Part shown: piece after piece, positions 51,590-60,079 of the stretch | How positions within the stretch are numbered: the first letter of the stretch is position 1 | How the letters are laid out: each line of letters starts with the position of its first letter | Source: Hymenobacter cellulosivorans | GTDB lineage: Bacteria; Bacteroidota; Bacteroidia; Cytophagales; Hymenobacteraceae | Length of the DNA stretch: 64,000 nt | Assembly: GCF_022919135.1 (NCBI RefSeq) | Contig: NZ_CP095049.1 | Span: 1,240,001 to 1,304,000, forward strand | Direction of reading: 5' to 3' | Notes under the pieces: generated by a model | The model's input: only the letters and a program-made list of their open reading frames with translations | The model's database searches: none | What the model was told of the DNA's origin: nothing | Program-made: the position numbers and the translations under genes

Positions 51590-52797
51590 ATGGCCTTTTT
51601 CTCGTTTTCCCGGCAAGTGCTACCCATTTACGATCAAAAATCCCGGATTAAGCTCGGTATTCTAGCCGGCGCCATCCTGATTGCCGCGGCCACGGTGGTA
51701 TATACCAACATTCTGGTGAAGCGGCTGTCGGAAAGGGAGCAGCAGCAGATTGACCTCTATGCCAAGGCCCAGCGTTTCATCATCAACTCGGAGGTGGACT
51801 CGAACACCAATTTTGTATTCGAGGAAATCATCAATGCCAACACCACCATCCCCATCATCTTCACCGATGGGGATGCCAACATTCTGGGTACCCGCAACGT
51901 GGATATTCCCAAGAACGTGTCGGAGAAGGCCGCGCTGAACTTTCTGCGGCGCGAAATTGCCGTTATGAAACTGCAGCATCCGCCCATCGTGGTGGAGCTG
52001 GGGGCTGGCCTGCGCAACTACATTTACTACAAAGACTCCCAACTGCTGACCCAGCTGCGCACCTACCCGCTGGTACAGCTGGCTGTTATTACCTGCTTGG
52101 GCGTTATGGCCTACTTCTCGTTCAGCTATTCCCGCCGGGCCGAGCAAAACCGGGTGTGGGTGGGTCTAGCCAAAGAAACGGCTCACCAGTTGGGCACACC
52201 GCTAAGCAGCCTGATGGCCTGGCATACTTACCTCAAGGATTCGGAAAAATGGCAGAATGAGCCCATCGTAGACGAGTTGGGCAAGGATGTGCGCCGCCTG
52301 GAAATCATTACCGAGCGGTTTAGCAACATCGGCTCGGTGCCAGTCCTCAAGGATGAGAACATCCTCCAGGCTACCAAAAACGCCATTGCCTACCTGCAAA
52401 GCCGAGTATCGAAGAAGGTGATTTTTGAAATCAAAACTGACCTGCCAACCGATACGCCCGCCCAAATCAACGTGCCGCTATTCGACTGGGTAATCGAGAA
52501 TATCTGCAAAAACGCGGTAGACGCCATGGATGGCAAAGGCAGCATTACCCTGCACCTGCGGCGGGCCACCAAGGGCAAGCAGCTTATAGCCCTCGACATC
52601 ACCGATACCGGCAAGGGTATTCCCAAGAGCAAGATTGAAACGGTCTTTCTCCCGGGCTTCACTACCAAGAAGCGGGGCTGGGGCTAGGGCTGGCCCTGGC
52701 CAAGCGGATTATCGAAAATTATCACCAAGGCCGGCTATACGTGCGTTGGTCGGAGGTGGGCAAGGGCACCACGTTCCGGGTAGTGCTGAACGGCTAG
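51590..52797 (+). pseudogene. Sensor histidine kinase with an apparent 1-base frameshift near its 3' end
   Basis: With one correction it encodes about 402 residues: an N-terminal membrane helix (residues ~22-42), an extracytoplasmic sensor loop, a second helix (~155-172), and a kinase core with the phosphoacceptor motif KETAHQLGTPLSSLMAWHTY, N box FDWVIENICKNAVDAM and G1 box DITDTGKGIPKSK. At 52680-52683 a GGGG run is one base short: the frame stops right after GFTTKKRGWG, while one extra G gives the G2 box GWGLGLALAKRIIENYHQG and the normal end VGKGTTFRVVLNG at 52797. A real defect would remove part of the ATP lid, so sequencing error is plausible. No response regulator is adjacent. Confidence 0.85.
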
Positions 52798-53900
52798 CGC
52801 TGCTCTGATACGGCCGTGGCCGCCGCTTTGCGGGCCGCAGCAGCCCCGGCCGGGTTGGTGATTTCCACGTAGCTGTTGCCCGTCACGGGCTTACCATTAT
52901 GCGTGCCCGTGACTTTGCACATGCCTTCCCAGTAGTGCAGGTTGATGGCCTTAAACAGGCGCAGGCTCAGTTCCTGATTGGGCATGACGGGCTCGATCAT
53001 CAAATCGTAGCCCTGGCTGGGAATGCGCAGGCGCCACTTGACGGGGTAGCGCTGCTTGGATCGGGGGCTTACCCAGTATTCCAGGGGTTCCAGCTGAAAA
53101 TCGGCGCCGTCCAGGTGTGCGTTCTGGTTCTGGGCTGAGTAGTGGGAGCCGCCTTTGATGCTTTCCCCGGTGATGTTGTTGCGCAGCTGGTAGGTCATAA
53201 TCTCGGTGCGGGGCTCATCGAGCTGAATGCTGAGCCAATCCCAGCCGGTGTCCTTGCTCATTACCGAATTGCAGTTCCACTGCCGGTCGTACCACAGCTC
53301 GCCTTCCACCTGCCGTTGCTTGCCACCCACTTCGATGGTGCCAGCCGTAGCGAGGCGGGAGTAGCTGTAGTAGCCAGCCTTGGCTACGGGCCCGTATTGC
53401 TCGTAACCGGTGCCGCCGTGCAGCAGCACCGGTTTGGCAGGCTTCGTAATTAGATTAATAGCGTGCCCGGCATGGTCGGCCATGCGGGCCTGCAAATGGT
53501 AAGCACCTTCCTGCCCGGTCAGACTCCACTGTTGGGACTTCTTTTGCATCGAAAGGTTCAGGGGCAGGGTGGCGGGCAGCAACTCCGGCAGGCTCTCCAG
53601 CTTATAGTCGTAGCGAAACTGCTTCTGCTGCGGGTCGGTCAGGGCAAAGTTCACCATCTGCCAGTCCTTCTTGCCGGTGGGGTTGAAGTGGAAGAAGACG
53701 TATTCGACCCCATACATTTCCCCCGTTGCCTTGTCTTTCAGATGTCCTGTGAAGTACCACCACTCCAGGGAGTTGCGCAAGTGCGGCGCTTCTTCTTGGG
53801 GTAGCTGAGCCTGAGCTTGGAAGACGTCGTGCTTGTTCGTGGGCTTGAAGGCGCAGGCGTTGGTAAGGAGTAAGAGGATAAGGAGCAGCAGATTCTTCAT
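52794..53900 (-). CDS. Lipocalin-like (CrtC/AttH-type) lipoprotein
   Basis: A 368-residue exported lipoprotein (signal peptide MKNLLLLILLLLTNAC, Cys16). The double-lipocalin AttH/CrtC-like fold is marked by LRNSLEWWYFTGHLKDKATG near the start, GVEYVFFHF, SRLATAGTIEVGGKQRQVEG, WYDRQWNCNSV and GWDWLSIQLDEPRTEIMTYQ. In purple bacteria CrtC hydrates carotenoids, while AttH-like proteins have other or unknown roles; no carotenoid genes are in the window. The gene ends by sharing the tetranucleotide CTAG (52794-52797) with the convergent histidine kinase, each strand reading it as a TAG stop. A perfect hairpin overlaps its start codon. Confidence 0.82.
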   Translation of the reverse strand: MKNLLLLILLLLTNACAFKPTNKHDVFQAQAQLPQEEAPHLRNSLEWWYFTGHLKDKATGEMYGVEYVFFHFNPTGKKDWQMVNFALTDPQQKQFRYDYKLESLPELLPATLPLNLSMQKKSQQWSLTGQEGAYHLQARMADHAGHAINLITKPAKPVLLHGGTGYEQYGPVAKAGYYSYSRLATAGTIEVGGKQRQVEGELWYDRQWNCNSVMSKDTGWDWLSIQLDEPRTEIMTYQLRNNITGESIKGGSHYSAQNQNAHLDGADFQLEPLEYWVSPRSKQRYPVKWRLRIPSQGYDLMIEPVMPNQELSLRLFKAINLHYWEGMCKVTGTHNGKPVTGNSYVEITNPAGAAAARKAAATAVSEQR

Positions 53901-53927
53901 ACCCCAGGAAAAGTATTTCCTGGGGTA
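53900..53927 (-). promoter_or_regulatory. Perfect hairpin overlapping the lipocalin gene start codon
   Basis: Two perfectly complementary 12-base arms (TACCCCAGGAAA and TTTCCTGGGGTA) flank a 4-base loop. On the mRNA the last base of the hairpin is the A of the AUG. No T-run follows, so it looks more like a translation-blocking structure than a terminator. Confidence 0.6.
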
Positions 53928-53968
53928 AAAGGTTTAGGTATTGTTAATGCAACTACGAGTGGCGCTAC

Positions 53969-54517
53969 TTATAAAGATGTTATTAATCCAGAGGGCTCTA
54001 TTATATATGCCTTGGTGTATGTAGTCCTCTGATTATTTACGTATGATTCGTAATTTGTTGTTATTTTATAATCCCTGCGAATGATGCTGACGAAATTTAA
54101 GTCATCTCCAATACTTCCTTGAATAGGCAGAGAATCTATAAGCTTTCCTTGATAAGAGAATGTGGCGATTACTGTTTCTGTTGCTTCTTTTTCGATGTTT
54201 TTTGGAAAAAAAGATCTTGTATAAAAAAGAGCAACTACTTTGTTGTTTACAATCGATTTTCCATATAGTTTATAATAATAATTTTTTTCAAAGGGCCATT
54301 TTGATTTATTATCAATGATAAGTGACCAGTAGTCCTTGTTAATATTTATAGCTTGTTTTTTCGTTAACGCATGAATGGAGTCGCTTGAATAGTTTTTTGA
54401 TACGTTGATGTTTCTAGCGTTCTTAATAAATTGGCTGAAATTACCAGTGTTTTTATTGTATTGAGTAATGTTGCTCAATAGTACCAAGCATACTGCGTTT
54501 ATTTGTAAATATTTCAT
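53969..54517 (-). CDS. Putative immunity protein of the RHS toxin
   Basis: An orphan 182-residue protein that I cannot assign to a family. Its position argues for immunity: the ATG at 54517 overlaps the toxin gene's stop as ATGA, so it is translationally coupled. The gene is very AT-rich (14 G+C in the 60 bases 54241-54300) in contrast to the GC-rich genome, as is typical of cassette-type immunity genes. The N-terminus (MKYLQINAVCLVLLSNIT) is mildly apolar and might be a short signal peptide, which would put the protein in the periplasm or envelope; this is uncertain. The rest is Asn/Lys/Tyr-rich and probably beta-sheet-containing. Confidence 0.65.
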   Translation of the reverse strand: MKYLQINAVCLVLLSNITQYNKNTGNFSQFIKNARNINVSKNYSSDSIHALTKKQAININKDYWSLIIDNKSKWPFEKNYYYKLYGKSIVNNKVVALFYTRSFFPKNIEKEATETVIATFSYQGKLIDSLPIQGSIGDDLNFVSIIRRDYKITTNYESYVNNQRTTYTKAYIIEPSGLITSL

Positions 54518-57500
54518 TGGTTTTTTCTTACTGTAGTTCCAGTGTAGTGGTAGTTGTCATAACTGCCAGTCAATTTCCCGTCACTTTCTACTGTTAAAAT
54601 GTTGTTTGGGGATACTCCTTTGTTTTTGTGAGCAGTTCTTGGATCAAGATAATTGTATGTGCTAGACGTAACTACACCTTTCTTTAAAACGTCAGTTCTT
54701 CCTGATACCACAATAAAATGATCGGTCATACCATCATGATTAGGTGATCCATCGTGATAGTCAACACCTAGTATGATTCCGTTGCCCCTGTCTATTGCCT
54801 TGTCTATTTCATTGAGCCCATTTGGTGCCTGATTACTAGCGTCGCCAGCCCTACCTTCTTTTGTTTTATTAGCTATTAATATTTCATGGGTTCTATCAGC
54901 TGTTTCTACTCCATCGTTGTTTAAAATCATTTTCGATGCTTCGTAACAATTTACATTTTCTGTAATTTGTGATACCCAACTGGAGTTTTCAACTGCTGTA
55001 TAAGTTATAGAAGTGACTTCATTTTGCGTATAGTTAAGCGTGACACCCTGTCCAAGGTCCTGCTTATAGTTCGCTCCAACATTAGAGTATTTTTGCCCTT
55101 CTATTTCTTGTTCTTTGGTTTTGCTATCTTGCCATATTACAGCGCCCGAATCATTGTTTTTATACCAATCTTTGCCATCAGGATCTATACTGTTTGTTGG
55201 GTTATTACATACGTAATGATAGGGTGAAACAAAGATGCTGTTCTCAGCCAACGGATCTACAGCATGCCAACGTCCTAGTTGTGCGTCGTACATACGAGCA
55301 CCGTAGTCCTGCCAGTTAAGGCCAAACTCTAACTGCTTTTCCTTCCCATTATACTGAAATTTATTTTCAAAACCACTACCGCTCCGCTCAATCCCGGCCA
55401 GATTCATGCCCCAAGGGTCGTAGTGGTTTTCTTGAATGACTAAAGTAGGTTTGTACATCACTTTTACGTCGTCGAAGCCCACGTCCACGTCGCTTTCGTT
55501 GCCGACGTAGGCCTGGATGTAGCCATCGGTGGGAGAGATAATGTTGAGATGAAGCTCCTCATAATTGTTCCGGGCGGCACTGGTGAGCTGCTTAGTCTGG
55601 ATTGATACCAGCACAGAGTCCTGGTTGAAGACGAGCAGACGAACATATCCTTTGGGAACCCGAGCAACTTGCTGGAGAACGGGTAGCACCGACAGGCTTA
55701 GGCCTAGGAACGGTAACGACCGAAACTTACGTGAGGACTCGGAGGTAGTAGCCGTTTGGGACTGTTGCTGGAGAAGAGTAGCTGCAAAGGTTGCCAAGGA
55801 GAAGCCGAAGTTAAGGTCCCGGACTTCCTGCTGGTAAATGCCAGGCGCAACTACCTGTACAGTGTCGCCTTTTTGTACGTGCAACACTTTCATTGGCCCT
55901 AAAGGCTGACCAATGGCAGCATTGAGACGGGCTATGTATGACCCAGTACGGGCTACGGGTCCAGCTTGAAAACGGGTGCTGGCAATACTTACGGAATCGA
56001 ATTGTTGTTCCTCGCGGCGGGCTACGCTAGCAGGGTCCTTTTCCATAGTGGCCGTAAAGATGGCTGGCTGACCGGTGCGATAGGCTACCCGCAAATTGCC
56101 CAGATGGTCTTTGAGGCTGAACTCCCGAGTGTAGCGGGTATGGGTCTGGTTGGTTTCGTCGCGCCGTACAAAGCGTAGCACCCGGCCTTCGGCGTGCGGG
56201 AAAAAGAGCAAGGAGTCCTGCTCATATTGGAAGCTGGCAGCATAATCGGTTTGTTGAGTGGGCTTGCCAGTCTGATATACCAGCTTCGCCACCTTCTGGC
56301 CAGTAGCGCTGTAGCGGTACACGATAGAGTCGTTGCCGAAAGCAATGCGGCGGGGCAGGTTCAGGTGGTTGTAATGAATGGTGGTGATGCCCTTGTTGCG
56401 GTCGGCGGTAAGGTTACCGTTGGCGTCGTAGGTATACTCATCCTGGCCAGTTGAAGCCGTAGCAGCGGCTTGGTCCTGGAAGTCGCCGGCCAAGGATGCC
56501 GTGCCATTGGTGGGCCGGTTTGCAGTGACTGCGTCGTCAACGGTGGTCAGTTGGTTGCCTTTGTAGGTATAGGCAAGCGCATCGATGGGGCCGTACTGCT
56601 TGGGCGTAGATTGGGTAGCGTTGGCAATTAAGCCCCGGCGTTGTAGGGAGAGAATGTTGCCGTTCTCGTCATAGCTGACGTAATGTAAGCCGTAATTCTG
56701 CTTTTCGGCAGTCCAGGTGCCCGTAGCGGCGCGGGCCACAAAGTCGCCTTGCAGCAGGCGGCTGCTAAGGTCGTAGATGTAGCCGTAGGCGCGCGTAACT
56801 GAGTCAGACTTGCTGCGCCACTTCTGCCCAGTGATGTTACCGCCATACTGATGATAGTCCCGGGTGAATCCGTGATTATAGTATAGCTCCATACCCCACA
56901 AGTCGTTGGGGTCGCGCTGCGCGGCGTCGTTGAGGTGAGTGAGCCACCCGCGGATATTGTACTGATAATCGACGTTTTGAGCGCCTAACGTCAGCTGTTT
57001 CTGCTGCAGCTGCCCTATTTCATTGTAGTGCAGCGTAGCCAGAACCGTGGGTTGTACTTCACCAGGTAGTTGCTGGGCATTGGTAAGCAGACGGCCGGCG
57101 TGGTCGTAAGTAAAGGATTCGGCCACGGTTACGGGGGTAGGCAACGAGCGAGGGTCGGAATGAACCGTGTAGCTTTTCAGGACCTTGCCGGCAAAGTCCA
57201 GCTGGGAAGTACTGATGTCCTCGCCGCCCCGGGCGTTGGTGCTGCGCACCTGAATCGGCCGGGCCTGCACGTCATAGAAGCTCGTCGTCGTGAGCCAAGC
57301 ACCCGCCGCCGACTCGGGGATGCCCAGCACACGTACGCAGGTGCGGGTTACCAGGCCTGTTACGCGGGTATCGGGAGTAGGGGCGGGGCTACTGAACTGG
57401 CTGTTGTATTGTGTATCGTAAGTGGCATCGGGTTGGCCAGCTAGGTCATTGTCGAAATTATAGTCATCGTAATAAGAAGCCGTTAGAACCTGGTACTGCG

Positions 57501-60024
57501 TGAACTGGCTCTGGGCAGAGAATTGTGGATATGCGTGGTCAAGCGTATAGTGTTGTGGGCTCGTGGTAGCCGCAGTGCGCTGCTCATATTGCGCCGAAGT
57601 CCGGTTGGCTTCGCTTTGCAGAGAGTCTTGACGAGCAGCCCGGCGGCAAAGTCCCGTAATAACCGGACGGTTCAGGGCATCATACTTCGTGAATGACCAC
57701 TCATGGCGTTGCCGTTGGGCCGCATCCTGGCTTAGAATAACACGGTCTAGCTGGTCGTACACCAATTGGGTTTCTCCCTGGGTGCCGGGTACTTGCTTGG
57801 CAATAACACGGCCTCGGTCATCGTAGCGGTAGCGAAAAAGCAGGTTTTCGACTGCGGCGCTGAAGTGCCACTGTTGCTGGCGCAGTAAGGCTACGGCTTT
57901 GGGTGGCAGTACTGCGCGCAGGTGATTGAAATCATCGTACACATAATACGTATCCAGCCACTGAGGCGCGGGCTGGTTTCGTTTCGGAATCCCGGTTTCG
58001 ACTCGTTTCAGGATAACCTGATTTTGCTTGTCCTGAAATTCGAGCGTGCGGGCATGTTGCTCATTGCGGGTTTCCTTTACCCATAGCTCCCCAGCTGCAT
58101 ACACTCCGTGCGGCAACAGCTCAGCGGTGAGACTGCCATACCCGGCGGAATAGCGTTGCACATCATCAGCCACAGTGTTGGGCCGCTCTTGCAGCGTTAC
58201 GACATGGTCGGTAGATAATTGCCAAGCTTCTCCGGGAGCTGCCTGCGCAACAATCCGGTTTAGGGGAGAGGCCTCAAATGCTGACTCGCTGTAGGGTACG
58301 CCGGTGCGTGCTATCCCGCTGATAGCAGTATTTGAGCCAGACGGGGTGGCATGGTAAAAATTGTACTGCTCTCGTAGCCCATCGGGGTGGTAATCACCCA
58401 AAGAGCCTGCGGCATTGGGGGCTGTGTACGGCAGATACGTTTTGGGCTGCCGGCCTAAAGCATCGTACGCTACCGGCTGAATGATGTCGCGGCGTTGGGG
58501 CGACTCCTGACGCAGGACCGTTTGTATTGGTCGGGCCAAGCCATCCAGATAGTCCGTCTTGACCTGAACCGAATCAACCGACGCCCGAGTTAGGCGTTGC
58601 GGCGAGCTTATCGCAACGCGGGCCTGGTAGGTCCGCACGTAGTTCAAATACAGCGAGTCGGGATGGCCCCGAAAGGCTTCGGGTGCCAGCAGATCGGTCA
58701 GTGGAGCCTCATTTTCAGTATCTACGGGCACGTTTTCGGCCAGTGGCTGGTAAGGTAGAATTACCAGATATTGTGGGCGGGTGTATAGGTATTGGTAGTG
58801 GCCCCAGGTAATAACTAGGTCATTCCAGACCCGGCTGCGGTATAAACCGCCCTGAGCGGAGGCTAGATGTGCGAGAGTCAGAGTAGTGTCTGTGGCGCCG
58901 GGAATGTCAACCCAGGCACCACCTATCTGCCGCTCCCACTGGTAGTGATTGCGCGTACCGGGCATGCCTCGGTGGAGCGTCTTCGTCGTGCCCGGCAAGC
59001 CACGAATGGTATCTGCCGGTAACGTTTGCTGATTGCTATATTCAAATTGCAAAGGCAAGGGGTAAGCTATGCCCTGGAAGTTGGGTTCGATAGAGCCAAA
59101 ATCCAGAAAGTTGTTTTGCACCCTCAAGAAATTGGGAATGTTAGTCTTATCTGCCCAGGACGGTATGAAGGTCAAGGCATTGTGGTTAGCAACCAGCCAA
59201 GTTAGCTGAGGGAGACTGGTCAGCTCGTCCGGCATGCTTCCCTGCAATTTATTATTGCTCAGGTTGAGTTGAGTTAGGTACCTACATTGGGCAAATTCCT
59301 TGGGAATGCTACCACTAAGCTGGTTATGATCTAGAAAGCAGTAAGTAAGATTCTCCAGATAGCGCACCGAGCTTGGAATGGCGCCCGATAAGTGGTTGTA
59401 GCTAAGAGCCAACGTCGACATGGATGGTATCTGCCCAAGAGCCGCTGGAATAGCGCCACTAAGTTGGTTGTTGGCTAGCATCAAATAGGTAAGCGGCAAC
59501 GTCGCTAGTTCAGGCGGAATCGAGCCTGTCAGTCGGTTAGCATTTAGATTAAGCACCGAGAGGTTATGGCAAGAACTCAATTCAGGAGGCAGTAGGCCTG
59601 TGAACTGACAAGCGCTCAGATCCAGATTATATAAATCACTTTGGCCCAGAGTGGCTGGGATGGAGCCTCCTAAGCTGCTGTTGCCACTCAATGTCAGATA
59701 ATGTAGTTGGCTGAGCAATCCCAGGCTCGTGGGTAAGGAGCCAGTGAGGTTATTACTTGGCAAGCGCAGACTTACAATGTCACCGTTGCCAACCTGTACA
59801 CCCTGCCAGGTGGCTGCATCAGCTAACGTCGAGCCAGCGAGCCACTGTTCGTGGTGAGTCCAGGCAGGGCCGTCGGTGGCGTAGTAAAACTGCCGCAGCA
59901 CGCGTAGTTCGGTGCTATCGGGTACTTCTCCTTGGTGGGGAATAGTCTGAGCTACTGCGTGCTCCAGGCCTAGCGAGAGGCAGAGCAGGGTCAGCAGAAA
60001 GGTGAAAGTAGAAGGTATACGCAT
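54514..60024 (-). CDS. LRR-Ig-DUF6443-RHS polymorphic toxin with a C-terminal cysteine-peptidase-like domain
   Basis: A secreted protein of about 1836 residues (ATG at 60024; a GTG at 60033 is possible). In order: signal peptide (MRIPSTFTFLLTLLCLSLGL); about ten plant-type leucine-rich repeats at 35-320 (LxxNxLxGSIPxxL, for instance LSYNHLSGAIPSSVRYLENL); an Ig-like segment ~330-420; DUF6443 from ~460 (DYLDGLARPIQTVL, YDALGRQPKTYLPY); RHS/YD repeats; RHS core at 1540-1616 (EFGLNWQDYGARMYDAQLGR, then DPLAEN). After IDPDGKDW (residue ~1616) comes a ~220-residue unique tail with Cys1693 (NCYEAS), His1769 (MTDHFIVVSGR) and Asp1794 (YNYLDP), a papain/NlpC-like set. Function inferred: an effector whose tail is the toxin. 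The tail and the following gene are AT-rich. Confidence 0.85.
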   Translation of the reverse strand: MRIPSTFTFLLTLLCLSLGLEHAVAQTIPHQGEVPDSTELRVLRQFYYATDGPAWTHHEQWLAGSTLADAATWQGVQVGNGDIVSLRLPSNNLTGSLPTSLGLLSQLHYLTLSGNSSLGGSIPATLGQSDLYNLDLSACQFTGLLPPELSSCHNLSVLNLNANRLTGSIPPELATLPLTYLMLANNQLSGAIPAALGQIPSMSTLALSYNHLSGAIPSSVRYLENLTYCFLDHNQLSGSIPKEFAQCRYLTQLNLSNNKLQGSMPDELTSLPQLTWLVANHNALTFIPSWADKTNIPNFLRVQNNFLDFGSIEPNFQGIAYPLPLQFEYSNQQTLPADTIRGLPGTTKTLHRGMPGTRNHYQWERQIGGAWVDIPGATDTTLTLAHLASAQGGLYRSRVWNDLVITWGHYQYLYTRPQYLVILPYQPLAENVPVDTENEAPLTDLLAPEAFRGHPDSLYLNYVRTYQARVAISSPQRLTRASVDSVQVKTDYLDGLARPIQTVLRQESPQRRDIIQPVAYDALGRQPKTYLPYTAPNAAGSLGDYHPDGLREQYNFYHATPSGSNTAISGIARTGVPYSESAFEASPLNRIVAQAAPGEAWQLSTDHVVTLQERPNTVADDVQRYSAGYGSLTAELLPHGVYAAGELWVKETRNEQHARTLEFQDKQNQVILKRVETGIPKRNQPAPQWLDTYYVYDDFNHLRAVLPPKAVALLRQQQWHFSAAVENLLFRYRYDDRGRVIAKQVPGTQGETQLVYDQLDRVILSQDAAQRQRHEWSFTKYDALNRPVITGLCRRAARQDSLQSEANRTSAQYEQRTAATTSPQHYTLDHAYPQFSAQSQFTQYQVLTASYYDDYNFDNDLAGQPDATYDTQYNSQFSSPAPTPDTRVTGLVTRTCVRVLGIPESAAGAWLTTTSFYDVQARPIQVRSTNARGGEDISTSQLDFAGKVLKSYTVHSDPRSLPTPVTVAESFTYDHAGRLLTNAQQLPGEVQPTVLATLHYNEIGQLQQKQLTLGAQNVDYQYNIRGWLTHLNDAAQRDPNDLWGMELYYNHGFTRDYHQYGGNITGQKWRSKSDSVTRAYGYIYDLSSRLLQGDFVARAATGTWTAEKQNYGLHYVSYDENGNILSLQRRGLIANATQSTPKQYGPIDALAYTYKGNQLTTVDDAVTANRPTNGTASLAGDFQDQAAATASTGQDEYTYDANGNLTADRNKGITTIHYNHLNLPRRIAFGNDSIVYRYSATGQKVAKLVYQTGKPTQQTDYAASFQYEQDSLLFFPHAEGRVLRFVRRDETNQTHTRYTREFSLKDHLGNLRVAYRTGQPAIFTATMEKDPASVARREEQQFDSVSIASTRFQAGPVARTGSYIARLNAAIGQPLGPMKVLHVQKGDTVQVVAPGIYQQEVRDLNFGFSLATFAATLLQQQSQTATTSESSRKFRSLPFLGLSLSVLPVLQQVARVPKGYVRLLVFNQDSVLVSIQTKQLTSAARNNYEELHLNIISPTDGYIQAYVGNESDVDVGFDDVKVMYKPTLVIQENHYDPWGMNLAGIERSGSGFENKFQYNGKEKQLEFGLNWQDYGARMYDAQLGRWHAVDPLAENSIFVSPYHYVCNNPTNSIDPDGKDWYKNNDSGAVIWQDSKTKEQEIEGQKYSNVGANYKQDLGQGVTLNYTQNEVTSITYTAVENSSWVSQITENVNCYEASKMILNNDGVETADRTHEILIANKTKEGRAGDASNQAPNGLNEIDKAIDRGNGIILGVDYHDGSPNHDGMTDHFIVVSGRTDVLKKGVVTSSTYNYLDPRTAHKNKGVSPNNILTVESDGKLTGSYDNYHYTGTTVRKNQ

Positions 60025-60079
60025 ACGAGCCACAGATTAAATGGAGGCGATAAAACCAGAATAGAAGGGCAGAAGAGGG

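Noticed and set aside
54514..55175. The toxin tail as an ordinary extension of the RHS core
   Set aside because: The composition change, the ATGA-coupled orphan gene and the position after the core motif fit a polymorphic toxin tail better.
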